Positions 22,087-32,583 of a stretch of DNA of 64,000 bases are shown piece after piece. Positions within the stretch are counted from its first letter, which is position 1, and the number at the start of each line of letters is the position of its first letter. The notes beneath the pieces are model-generated. The model saw nothing but the letters and a program-made list of their open reading frames with translations. It was not told where the DNA came from and ran no database searches. The stretch is from Bufo bufo (lineage: Eukaryota > Chordata > Amphibia > Anura > Bufonidae): NCBI RefSeq assembly GCF_905171765.1, contig NC_053391.1:657791750-657855749 (forward strand). Direction: 5' to 3'. The translations under genes were made by a program, and so were the position numbers.

Positions 22087-22803
22087 AGGGGGTTGTTTCA
22101 CTTCAGCAAGCGGCATTTATCATGAAGAGAAAGTTAATACAAGGCACTTACTAATGTATTGTTATTATCCGTATTGCTTCCTTTGCTTGCTTGATTAATT
22201 TTTCCATCACATTATGCACTGCTCGTTTCCATGGTTATGACCACCCTGCACTCCATCAGTGGTGGTCATGCTTGCACACTATAGGAAAAAGCACCTGGAC
22301 ATCTGGCGGTCAGGATCATGAGAGTGCACATGGGCTAGGCTAGTGTTTTTTCCATCTCGTAACCATGGAAACATGCAGTGTATAATGTGATGGATAAATG
22401 AATCCAGCCAGCAAAGGAGACAATATGGAAAATCACAATACATTAGTAAGTGCTTTGTATTAACTAGTGATGAGCGGCATAAGCAATATTTTAATTTGCG
22501 ATATTTAGCAAATTTTTTGGCCGAATATTCGTTATGAATTCGCAAATTCGAGAATTCGTGATCTCCAGTCATTGTTTACTTGATTGCAAAAATCGGCAAT
22601 GTAATATATTTGCGATATATTTACGATTAGAATATTCAACACTATTCTCGAATATCATTATATAGCACTATATTCTAAATATTCGCGAATTCTCAAAGTG
22701 GCGATATTCGTGATTAAAATTCGCAATTCGAATATTCGCGCCCAACACTGGTATTAACTTTCTCTACATGATAAATACCATTTGCTGAAGTGAAACAACC
22801 CCT
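22087..22803. mobile_element. TTAA-type palindromic MITE, split by a hAT MITE
   Basis: Ends aggggg.ttgtttcacttcagc and its inverse. Arms run inward through gagaaagttaatac. Left flank ttaa (22083-22086), right ttta. A hAT MITE is inserted at 22465. Confidence 0.85.
22465..22750. mobile_element. hAT MITE with perfect 8-bp duplication
   Basis: Flanked by gtattaac at 22457-22464 and 22751-22758. Ends tagtgatgagcg and cgcccaacactg are imperfect inverses. The interior is rich in gaatattcg. No coding. Confidence 0.92.
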
Positions 22804-22807
22804 TTTA

Positions 22808-23260
22808 TGACATGGGCTAGTTCAAGCTTTCAAAACACATTTAGTTTTTTCATCACTGCATTCCAAGAGTCATAACATTTTTATTTTTCTATCAACGTAG
22901 CTGTACGAGGATTTTTTTTTGTAGTTTCCGTTCTTAGAATAATAAATCCACCTGTATATGTAAGAAAAGACAACTGGATGAAGCAAGCAATAAACAAAAA
23001 AGTGTCCTGTTCCTTCGATTGTCCTACCAAATATAAAAAGTGGTTGCGTTCTACCAGTGTCCTGACCTAAAAATAGAGACTGCAGCCTTCTTCTCTGACT
23101 CCAGGAATAATTGCTAGTCCTGATCAGTTGACACTTGTCCTGCTGATGCTAACAAGCGGAGTAAGAAACATAGAAGCAGACATAAACCTCCAACAAGTCA
23201 TAAAGCCAGAAGACTATCCTTCAAACGTCGCATTTGTAGAAAAGTTTAAACTGTCACTAA
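22808..23260. other. No gene recognised
   Basis: AT-rich, no frame or repeat identified. Confidence 0.4.
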
Positions 23261-25792
23261 AGGGGGTTGTGTCCCAAAAAAGTTTCCACATTTTTTAAAA
23301 CCAGTACCTGGATATGAATACTTTTGTAATTGCATGTTATTAAAATTTTTAGTATAGCTTCTGAGTTATTCAATAAAATGTATCTGTATAGCTCCACCTG
23401 CTGTTTGTTCTGTTCCTTATCTCTCCATCCACCTCACTGAGGTGGTCGCACTCAGTTAATTTAAATATTCAACTGCCACCAACCATAGTTTCTGTTTTGA
23501 ACCTGTGGCAGTTACAGCGAGAGAGCTGCAACAGAAAGTATAGGCCCCCTGAGCTGTGAAAGGTAGAGAGTTGCTAAAGTGAGAGAGCTGCAACAGAAAG
23601 TACACACCCCTGAGCTGTGATAGGTAGAGAGCTGAGACAGAAAGGATACTGAGCTGTGATAGGGAGAGAGCTGCAGCAGAATAGACACACGCCCTGAGCT
23701 GTGATAGGTAAAGAGCTGCAACAGAAAGTACACCCCCCCTGAGCTGTGATATATAGAGAGCTGCAACAGGAAGTACACACCCCTGAGCTACGATAGGTAG
23801 AGAGCTGAGACAGAAAGGATACTGAGCTGTGATATGGAGAGAGCTGCAGCAGAATAGACACACACCCTGAGCTGTGATAGGTAAATAGCTGCAACAGAAA
23901 GTACACCCCCCCTGAGCTGTGATATATAGAGAGCTGCAACAGGAAGTACACACCCCTGAGCTGTGATAGGTAGAGAGCTGAGACAGAAAGGATACTGAGC
24001 TGTGATAGGGAGAGAGCTGCAGCAGAATAGACACACGCCCTGAGCTGTGATAGGTAAAGAGCTGCAACAGAAAGTACACCCCCCCTGAGCTGTGATATAT
24101 AGAGAGCTGCAACAGGAAGTACACACCCCTGAGCTGTGATAGGTAGAGAGCTGAGACAGAAAGGATACTGACTGTGATAGGGAGAGAGCTGCAGCAGAAT
24201 AGACACACGCCCTGAGCTGTGATAGGTAAAGAGCTGCAACAGAAAGTACACCCCCCCTGAGCTGTGATATATAGAGAGCTGCAACAGGAAGTACACACCC
24301 CTGAGCTGTGATAGGTAGAGAGCTGAGACAGAAAGGATACTGAGCTGTGATAGGGAGAGAGCTGCAGCAGAATAGACACACGCCCTGAGCTGTGATAGGT
24401 AAAGAGCTGCAACAGAAAGTACACCCCCCCGAGCTGTGATATATAGAGAGCTGCAACAGGAAGTACACACCCCTGAGCTGTGATAGGTAGAGAGCTGAGA
24501 CAGAAAGGATACTGAGCTGTGATAGGGAGAGAGCTGCAGCAGAATAGACACACGCCCTGAGCTGTGATAGGTAAAAAGCTGCAACAGAAAGTACACCCCC
24601 CCTGAGCTGTGATATATAGAGAGCTGCAACAGGAAGTACACACCCCTGAGCTGTGATAGGTAGAGAGCTGAGACAGAAAGGATACTGAGCTGTGATAGGG
24701 AGAGAGCTGCAGCAGAATAGACACACACCCTGAGCTGTGATAGGTAAATAGCTGCAACAGAAAGTACACCCCCCCTGAGCTGTGATATATAGAGAGCTGC
24801 AACAGGAAGTACACACCCCTGAGCTGTGATAGGTAGAGAGCTGAGACAGAAAGGATACTGAGCTGTGATAGGGAGAGAGCTGCAGCAGAATAGACACACA
24901 CCCTGAGCTGTGATAGGTAAAGAGCTGCAACAGAAAGTACACCCCCCCTGAGCTGTGATATATAGAGAGCTGCAACAGGAAGTACACACCCCTGAGCTGT
25001 GATAGGTAGAGAGCTGAGACAGAAAGGATACTGAGCTGTGATAGGGAGAGAGCTGCAGCAGAATAGACACACGCCCTGAGCTGTGATAGGTAAAGAGCTG
25101 CAACAGAAAGTACACCCCCCCTGAGCTGTGATATATAGAGAGCTGCAACAGGAAGTACACACCCCTGAGCTGTGATAGGTAGAGAGCTGAGACAGAAAGG
25201 ATACTGAGCTGTGATAGGGAGAGAGCTGCAGCAGAATAGACACACGCCCTGAGCTGTGATAGGTAAAGAGCTGCAACAGAAAGTACACCCCCCCTGAGCT
25301 GTGATATATAGAGAGCTGCAACAGAAAGTACACCCCCCTGAGCTGTGATAGGTAGAGAGCTGCAGCAGAAAGTACACACACCCTGAGCTGTGATAGGTAG
25401 AGAGCTGCAACAGAAAGTACACCCCCCTGAGCTGTGATAGGTAGAGAGCTGCAACAGAAAGTACACCCCCCTGAGCTGTGATAGGTAGAGAGCTGCAGCA
25501 GAAAGTACACACCCCTGAGCTGTGATAGGTAGAGAGCTGCAGCAGAAAGTATACACTCTCTGACCTGTCATAGGAAGAGAGCTACAGCAGAAAGGACACA
25601 CTCGCTGGGCTGTTATAGGTAAAGATCTGTAGCAGAAAGTAGAAGCTCCCTGACCTGTGATATAGAGAGAGCTACAGCAGAAGGGACTCCCCCCTTAGAA
25701 AGAACATGTCCTCTGAGCTGCCAGCAAAGCAACTGGAGCAGCGTATGGGGAGATCTCTGGTTCCATGTGAGGTACAGGGTTGGTTCTAGCTG
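23261..25792. mobile_element. TTAA-type MITE swollen by an internal minisatellite
   Basis: The left part (aggggg.tgtcccaa, then tgagttattcaataaaatg and ctccacctgctgtttgttct) matches 36173-36340. The right part (gagatctctgg, ccatgtgaggtacaggg, tggttctagct) matches 36558-36600. The right end is lost beyond about 25792. The homologue is only 498 bp. Confidence 0.82.
23480..25690. repeat. Higher-order minisatellite: 43-bp monomers in a 173-bp unit
   Basis: Monomers share gagctgtgatagg and agagctgca.cag. Four monomer types form a 173-bp unit; its landmark tgtgatatat starts at 23745, 23918, 24091, 24263, 24435, 24608, 24781, 24954, 25127 and 25300. A less ordered set of monomers follows to 25690. 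On the minus strand it has almost no stops in any frame, which creates three overlapping frames of 684, 675 and 574 codons. Confidence 0.95.
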
Positions 25793-26190
25793 AGTAAATG
25801 GGCCTCCAGGCAGCCGCACTGCAAATCCTGCATTCATGGCCTCTGATCCTACAGCACTTCGACATCTCCACAAGTCACTGTGATGCCACTCATTACCTCA
25901 CAGAATATTGCAGTGGAGATACGGGCCCTTCACATAGCTGGAGCGCAAATACAGATGCCGCATATTATATGATTTCATGACACCCTAGTGCAGTGGTTCT
26001 CAACCTTTCTAAAGCCGTGACCCCTTAATACAGTTCCTCATGTTGTGGTGACCCCCAACCATTACATTTTTTTCCTTGCTACGTCATAACTAATTTTGCT
26101 ACTGTTATGAATTGTAATTTAAATATCTGATATGCAGGATGTATTTTTATTGCTACAAACTGAACATAATTAAAGCAGAGTAATTAATCA

Positions 26191-26310
26191 CAGACATCCA
26201 CAGATCCCCCCCCCCCTAAACAGTGCCATCCACAGATCTCCCTCCCCTAAATAGTGCCATCCACAGATCTCCCTCCCCTAAATAGTGCCATCCACAGATC
26301 CCCCTCCCCG
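26191..26310. repeat. Tandem repeat, about 33-bp unit, 4 copies
   Basis: The block tagtgccatccacagatc followed by a C-rich end recurs four times. Confidence 0.85.
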
Positions 26311-26311
26311 A

Positions 26312-26684
26312 CGCTCACAGCAGTATATTTATAAACTAATCAGTAACTACTTTAACTTTAATCATTGCTCATTGCTGAGCTCTTTACTTGGATTATAATT
26401 TATTTGGATATGGGATATCTTACTTTGTCTTAGCTCCGGTAATAGCAGGCAGTGCGGGGGGCAGCGCTCACTCACTGACGTCACGCGCCTGCGCCGCCTA
26501 GTGGGAGGAGAAGGCGCGTGACGTCAGTGAGTGAGCGCCGCCCCCCGCACTGCCTGCTATTACCGGAGCTAAGACAAAGTAAGATATCCCATATCCAAAT
26601 AAATTATAATCCAAGTAAAGAGCTCAGCAATGAGCAATGATTAAAGTTATTACTGATTAGTTTATAAATATACTGCTGTGAGCG
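26312..26684. repeat. Long palindrome, arms about 178 bp
   Basis: Starts cgctcacagcagtatattta and ends with its inverse. The arms are almost perfect, with small differences near 26345 and 26463. The centre is about 17 bases (ccgcctagtgggaggag). It sits within the SPIN-like element, so it probably came as a separate MITE. Confidence 0.92.
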
Positions 26685-26689
26685 GCGTG

Positions 26690-26890
26690 GCCCTGTATAT
26701 TCTAACCCCCAGGCAAGCGTCCCTGTCACCATGGGAACGCCTGGGGGTTAGAATATACCATCGGATTTGAGTTTTTACGATCTCACTGAGCTCGTAAAAC
26801 TCAGATCCGATGGTATATTCTAACCCCCAGGCAAGCGTCCCCGTCACCATGGGAACGCCTGGGGGTTAGAATATACCATCGGATCTTCTG
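26690..26890. repeat. Repeated palindromic module with tatattctaac ends
   Basis: Two copies of tatattctaacccccaggc, each followed by caccatgggaacgcctgg and its inverse, flank a gatccgatgg inverted pair. The same module, diverged, occurs at 29881 and 30640-30835. Confidence 0.8.
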
Positions 26891-27102
26891 AGTTACTCAG
26901 CTGCAAAACAAGCACCGGCTCTGCTTGGCCCTGGGCCAGCTCGGGGCCCCAACCAGCTCAGGGCCCCAAGCAATTGCTTGTTTTGCCTGTCTGTTAGCGA
27001 AGGGCCTGGACCCACAATAGGAAGCCTCAGGCGACCCCCGGAAAGGGCCGATCGACCCCCAAAGCGGTCACGACCCCTAGGTTGAGAACCGCTGCCCTAG
27101 TG

Positions 27103-27689
27103 GGTCACTGTGATAGCATCCAATATATCTTATGTAAATTTTTGGTTTCTTTTTTATGTCTTTTTTTCTTTTCTTTGTAGATTAGAAACTTCAAAAATAA
27201 ACCCTTTAAAAAATGTAAAAATGTGTTTTGGTGCTGGATGGTAAGTCTGCTGTTGCTGGTAAACACTCATTTTGCAACAGTTCTTAATGGCCATGGGTTA
27301 CAGTAAATCAAGCATGGTGTTATGTCCATATTGTACAGAGATGACATAATGCTAGCGTATCGTAACCTCCAGTACATCCACTGATATTAAAGGTGTTTAA
27401 AATGGCTGTCAGCAATCTGTCCTATAACCTGTTGCCTCCACTTGCAGATCTGACTAGGGGGACGAGCGGACGGTGCCTTACTACACACTACGACCTGGCA
27501 CTTGCATATACTACATAGTAGGTGATTGTTCCTGTCAGGCTGCTCAGCCATGATGGCATATCGTAGGCAGGATCACTTCATTACCATCTATTGTAGAGCA
27601 GTGGAGTGTGTAGAGAGGCCTCACTCCCATAGGATGCAACAGTCCTGCTCACATTCTGGGATAGGTTACAGGTGACCATTTTAAATCCT
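27103..27689. other. No gene recognised
   Basis: Mixed sequence without clear repeat ends or frames. Confidence 0.35.
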
Positions 27690-28110
27690 TCCCGTGGAAT
27701 CCCTTCAAAAAAGAAGGGGTCGCAGTGCAGCCCTATCCCCCCAAGTGGTATCTGTGAAGAGCGCTATACTTACCTGCTCCCAGCTGCTCTTTTCAGGCTC
27801 CCGGTCTTCACTGGACTTCTGGTCCCCACATGGAAAATTCCTGCAGCCAATGACTGTCTTCGGCGCTGAGGTGTCCCCAAGTACTGCCCTGGGACACGTC
27901 ACCGCTGAGGCCAATCATTGATTGGAGCGGTGTATGTGGCCCCGTCCATGCAGGAAGTCTTTTTTTTTTATTATCTTTATTTCAAGTCAAGAGAATAACA
28001 AATTCCAGAAAACATCTACATCATAAATAGAAAAAAAAAGAGAAAGAAAAAAACGATGCCCCACCATGCAGGAAGTTTACACATGGGGACTGGAACTCTG
28101 GTAAAAAAAA
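27690..28110. mobile_element. MITE interior, borders unclear
   Basis: Holds gctatacttacctgctccc and caatgactg.cttcggcg-type blocks known to me from frog TTAA MITEs. On the minus strand 27766-27776 reads CAGGTAAGTAT, a perfect U1-complementary donor. Split at 27959 by a small retrotransposed insert. Confidence 0.5.
27959..28063 (-). mobile_element. 5'-truncated LINE-like insertion with 13-bp duplication
   Basis: Flanked by ccatgcaggaagt at 27946-27958 and 28064-28076. The minus strand ends in gaaataaagataat then an A-run, as expected of poly(A) retrotransposition. Only 105 bp, no coding. L1-type is inferred from the A tail and the duplication length. Confidence 0.85.
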
Positions 28111-28177
28111 ATATCCTGAAAAACACTCTTAAGAGGTTTTTTTGGGCAAAAAGCCCCTGATCAGAGTGTGTGATAGG

Positions 28178-28412
28178 GGCACCGTGGCTGTCACTGTTAT
28201 GGGGGGCACCGTGGCTGTCACTGTTATGGGGGGCACCGTGGCTGTCACTGTTATGGGGGGGCACCGTGGCTGTCACTGTTATGGGGGGGCACCGTGGCTG
28301 TCACTGTTATAGGGGCACCGTGGCTGTCACTGTTATGGGGGGGGGCACCGTGGCTGTCACTGTCATGGGGGGCACCGTGGCTGTCACTGTTATGGGGGGC
28401 ACCGTGGCTGTC
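28178..28412. repeat. Tandem repeat, about 28-bp unit, about 9 copies
   Basis: The unit is ggcaccgtggctgtcactg followed by ttatgggg with variable G-run length. The G-run changes shift the frame, so the plus and minus frames over it are not genes. Confidence 0.95.
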
Positions 28413-28429
28413 ATATCCTTGTGTACATT

Positions 28430-28476
28430 ATATATATACAGTATATATATATATATATGTATATACACACACACCA
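28430..28476. repeat. TA/CA microsatellite
   Basis: Alternating ta, then acacac. Confidence 0.95.
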
Positions 28477-28734
28477 TATGAGCTCCATAGAGGACTTCTC
28501 TTGATTTTCCGCAGATTTGGTTGATTGCAATAATAAAAACAGCACCTCTGCTATTCCTAGAGGGAGATCTGATCATCAGCTGGTAAACAGTACCCGTTCC
28601 TTGGCACGATGCTGCTACGATGCCCAGGCTCCTTCTCCTGTAACAGCAGCCGCTCTGTAACCATGGGAAAAGATAAAAATGAACGCGGGTGGTTTGGAAG
28701 CGTTTTTTTTTTTGTTGCTTTTTTACATCCATTA

Positions 28735-29040
28735 ATTCTTTAGCAACAGTCGCACTTGGATGCGAAATGCGCTGCGTGGTACGTTTGGGCATTTAATGAG
28801 ATGCCAGATACTGTTTGTTTTAAGCTAATATGTACAATTGTCTCGAGAACGAGAGGTAAACAGACAGATCCGTGGAAATAACAGGGAATACAACTTGGCA
28901 CCGGGTATAAGGATGGTAACATTATCAAAGCCGCCAGTAAGGACGCTCTCCCCTTTATTCACATTAAACATTGGATACATGCATCTGGGAATCCATCACA
29001 AGCTCTACACAGAGAACATGTAAATTACAAATACATTGGA
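28735..29040. other. Non-repetitive block, candidate conserved non-coding DNA
   Basis: No repeat marks. Contains acaattgtctcgag, gcatttaatgag, and cattatcaaag (TCF/LEF-like). Candidate only. Confidence 0.28.
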
Positions 29041-29528
29041 ATTAAAGGGCTAGATGTCGGTTTTCTGTGGCCATTTTCTTGTTTACATAAAACATTTAAC
29101 ACTTAACCTAAGTTAAACTGGCTGACATTAGAGATGTGCTAATGACGGCTGAACCTAACTAGCCTAAGCCTAGTTTTATCCATGCCCCGTTACTCCAGAA
29201 AAGTAACTTTTATAATATGCAAATTAGCGTCTAGGAGGAGGGGGGGCGTTGCTCCTGCTCCTAGAGGCTCCGTTCTCCCACCTCTGTCTCCTCCCTCCAA
29301 GTCTTGATTGACAGGGCCAGGCAGCGCTCGCATCCTCCTGCCGGCCCTGAGTGCATGATAAATCTCACGCCTGCGCTGTGCCGTTCAGTATTCGGCGCAG
29401 GCATAGTGAAGTAAGTACGCTCACTGGCTGCCGACTTCCTTATTGCGCATGCGCTGAATACTGAACAGCACGGCACAGGCTCCCCCTGCTCCTAGAGGCT
29501 AATTTGCATATTATAAAAGTCACATTTA

Positions 29529-31101
29529 GGCCTCATGCACACGACCGTTGTGTGCATCCGTGGCCGTTGTGCCGTTTTCCATTTTTTTTCGCGGACCCAT
29601 TGACTTTCAATGGGTCCGTGGAAAAATCGGAAAATGCACCGTTTTGCAGCCGCATCCGTGATCCGTGTTTCCTGTCCATCAAAAAAATATGACCTGTCCT
29701 ATTTTTTTGACGAACAACAGTTCACGGACCCATTCAAGTCAATGGGTCCGTGAAAGAACACGGATGCACACAAGATTGGCATCCGCGTCCTTGATCCGTG
29801 GCCGTAGGTTACTTTCATACAGACGGATCTGAAGATCCGTCTGTATGAAAGCTTTTTCAGAGATGAGTTTTCACTTCGGGGACGCTTCTAGTTAGAATAT
29901 ACTGAGAACTGTGTACATGACTGCCCCCTGCTGCCTGGCAGCACCCGATCTCTTACAGGGGGCTGTGATCCGCACAATTAACCCCTCAGGTGCTGCACCT
30001 GAAGGGGTTAATTGTGCATATCATAGCCCCCTATAAGAGATCAGGGGCTGCCAGGCAGCAGGGGGCAGACCCCCCTTCCTCCCCAGTTTTAATTTCATAT
30101 TTCATTGGTGGCCAGTGTGGCCCCCCCGCCCGCCCCCCCTCTATTGTATTATTTTCAATGGTGGCCAGTGTGCGGCCCCCCCCGCCCCCCTCCCTCTATT
30201 GTATTATTTTCAGGCCGCACACTGGCCGCCAATGATACTAATACAATAGAGGGGGGGCGGGGGGGGGGCACACACTGGCCACCAATGATAATACAATAGA
30301 GGGAGGGAGGGGGGGCCGGGGGGGGCCGCACACTGTGCCACCAATGAAAATAATACAATAGAGGGAGGGGGGGCGGGGGGGCGCACACTGTGCCACCAAT
30401 GAAAATAATACAATAGAGGGAGGGGGGGGGCCGCACTGGCCACCAATGAAATTAATACTGGGGAGGGAGGGGGGTCTGCCCCCTGCTGCCTGGCAGCCCC
30501 TGATCTCTTATAGGGGGCTATGATATGCACAATTAACCCTTTCAGGTGCAGCACCTGAGGGGTTAATTGTGCGGATCACAGCCCCCTGTAAGAGATCGGG
30601 TGCTGCCAGGCAGCAGGCGGCAGTCATGTACACAGTTCTCAGTATATTCTAACTTGAAGCGTCCCCATCACCATGGGAACGCCTCTGTGTTAGAATATAC
30701 TGTCGGATCTGAGTTTCACGATCTAACTCAAATCCGATGGTATATTCTAACATAGAGGCATTCCCATGGTGATGGGGACGCTTCAAGTTAAAATATAGGA
30801 GAAAACTCTGATCCTATGGTATATTAACTCCTGACTTTACATTGAAAGTCAATGGGGGACGGATCAGTTTGAAATGGCACCATATTGTGTCAACGTCAAA
30901 CGGATCCGTCCCCATTGAATTGCATTGTAATTCAGGATGGATCCGTTACGGCCAGGCGGACACCAAAACGACTTTTTTTTCATGTCCGTGGATCCTCCAA
31001 AAATCAAGGAAGACCCACGGATGAAAAAACGGTCACGGATCACGGACCAACGGAACCCCGTTTTGCGGACCGTGAAAAAATACGGTCGTGTGCATGAGGC
31101 C
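29529..31101. mobile_element. Large Harbinger-like MITE, TTA duplication
   Basis: Ends ggcctcatgcacacgaccg and its inverse, flanked by tta at 29526-29528 and 31102-31104. Inside is a further foldback from about 29881 to 30835, with arms containing ctgctgcctggcagc and aattaacccctcaggtgc, itself holding G/C-rich repeats. Relatives at 39234 and 56226 are about 450 bp, so this one has grown by insertions. Confidence 0.88.
30120..30470. repeat. G/C-run inverted array
   Basis: Units of ctattgtattattttca plus a C-run on the left are mirrored by gaaaataatacaatag plus a G-run on the right. About six units; G- and C-runs reach 8-10 bases. Proline-rich frames across it are artefacts. Confidence 0.9.
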
Positions 31102-31805
31102 TTATGGAGTAACGGGGGGATGGATAAAACTAGGAATAGGCTCATCGCTAACGTCAGCCAGTTTAATTTAGGTATTTCTGGTGACAGAAACCCTTTAATT
31201 GTTATTATTGTTATTATGCCACCATTAAATGTAATCTTGCCCCATCCCGACTAGTGCTGTACATGTACATCCCTGATCTTTAAAGATTGGGCCCGCTCAC
31301 AAGTGCAGCGGGCACCATAGCTGCCAGGTTTCTGTTGTTTTAAACAGCATAGACCCGGGGATAACACTGTTGGTCAATTGTGATCATGACATCTGAGTTG
31401 GTTTTCCCCAGGAGTGCCGCGCTCACTGGGCCTGGATGGCTTCCCAGCGTGGAGATCGGGGAAGCTGTTGGTTCTCTGTAATAGGCCTGCACTCTATTAC
31501 TATTGGTATCTGTTACAGCTGTAGTTCCTATGGTAGCCTGCAGTTGGCAGTGCTGAATAGGAACATAGCAAATCTGCTATACACTGCAATGCTAATTCAT
31601 TGTGGTGTAAGGGAGAAGCAATCTGAAGATCACATTTTCCAGTCCCCTAAAGGGACTTAAAAATGTAAAAAATAAAAAAAAAGTTTTCCCCCCAAAATGC
31701 AAATACAAATAGAAAAGTATAAAAATAAAGATAATAGGCATCATAGTGTCATAAAATGCTGCAATGGGGGAAAAATAAAATCTAAATTGTCATCAAGGAT
31801 GACAT

Positions 31806-31955
31806 TCGCATGGAGTTTGTATGTTCTCCCCATGTTTGTGTGGGTTTCCTCTGGGTATTCCTATTCTCCCACACTCTGAAGACATACTGATAGGAACTTA
31901 GATTGGGGACAGCAAGTGATGATGATGTACTGCAGAATATATCAGCGCTATATAA
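31806..31955 (+). mobile_element. V-SINE fragment, 3' part
   Basis: Holds the conserved V-SINE core (tggagtttgtatgttctccc, tgtgggtttcctctggg) and the tail cagcgctatata. The tRNA-derived head is absent. Confidence 0.85.
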
Positions 31956-32225
31956 GGCTACTTTCACACCTGCGTTAGGTGCGGATCCGTCTGGTATCTG
32001 CACAGACGGATCCGCACCTATAATGCAAACGCTTCTATCTGTTCAGAACTGATTAGTTTGCATTACCATGAACAAAAAATATATATATTTTTTTCTCTTC
32101 ATGATAATGCAAACCGATCCGTTTTGACTTACACTGAAAGTCAATGGGAGGCGGATCCGTTTTCAATTGCACCATATTGTGTCAGTGAAAACGGATCCGT
32201 CCCCATTGACTTACATTGTCTGAAA
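31956..32225. mobile_element. Harbinger-like MITE, right end lost
   Basis: Begins ggctactttcacacctgcg after taa (31953-31955). Inside: ggtgcggatccgtctg with its inverse, and a second inverted pair around 32030-32115. No partner terminus. Confidence 0.65.
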
Positions 32226-32311
32226 TCTAAAAATATTTATCCCATACAGCGAATGGCATAACGAAAAAAAAAAATAGCTGATTCACAATTTTTCATAAAA
32301 AAAATGAAAAA

Positions 32312-32580
32312 GGGTACTTTCACTCTTGCGGTAGCCTTTTCCGGCAGGCTGTTCAAGCGGGGGAACAGCCTACCAGATCCGTGCTACCGCAAGTCCACCA
32401 TGCTGCCGGAAGTCGGCTCTGGCCCCATTCACTATAAACATGCTGCGTTTTTTGTCCGGCCGCCTCTCGGCTTGTTTGCCATGCTGTGGCTGGATCTCTG
32501 GCCTGCCCCCATTATAGGGCATGGGGCCGGAGCAAACTGTTCCCCCACCGGAAAAGGCTACCACAAGTATGAAAGTAGCC
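32312..32580. mobile_element. Harbinger-like palindromic MITE
   Basis: Ends gggtactttcactcttgcgg and ccacaagtatgaaagtagcc. The centre holds ctggccccat and its inverse. The right flank taa is shared with the next element. Confidence 0.75.
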
Positions 32581-32583
32581 TAA

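Larger units (their letters stand above)
25991..27094. mobile_element. SPIN-like hAT element with 8-bp duplication
   Basis: Ends cagtggttctcaacctt and aggttgagaaccgctg. Flanked by ccctagtg at 25983-25990 and 27095-27102, which fits the nnnTAnnn target of this hAT group. Inner blocks ccgtgaccccttaatac and gacccccaaagcggtcacg match the remembered SPIN/Charlie-like non-autonomous sequence. It has been enlarged by tandem and palindromic DNA between 26190 and 26960. Confidence 0.82.
29060..31195. mobile_element. Outer foldback MITE holding a nested Harbinger-like MITE
   Basis: The left arm (taaactggctgac, aacctaactagcc, cctagttttatcc, gttactcc) and right arm (ggagtaacgg, ggataaaactagg, gtcagccagttta) are inverted copies. 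The inner arms ataatatgcaaattagc and its inverse lie at 29212-29228 and 29500-29515. The right end gtgacagaaaccctttaatt is AGGG/TTAA-like. Confidence 0.78.

Noticed and set aside
23456..25601. Three overlapping minus-strand frames of 684, 675 and 574 codons
   Set aside because: They are the same tandem repeat read in three frames, with Ser/Leu/Cys-rich repetition. Absence of stops follows from the monomer sequence.
23480..25690. CRISPR-like array
   Set aside because: Monomers abut without unique spacers, and the context is a eukaryotic MITE.
28016..28792. Frames over the 28-bp repeat on both strands
   Set aside because: Repeat artefacts whose frame depends on G-run length.
29990..30554. Proline-rich frames on both strands
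   Set aside because: They read the mirrored G/C runs of a MITE.
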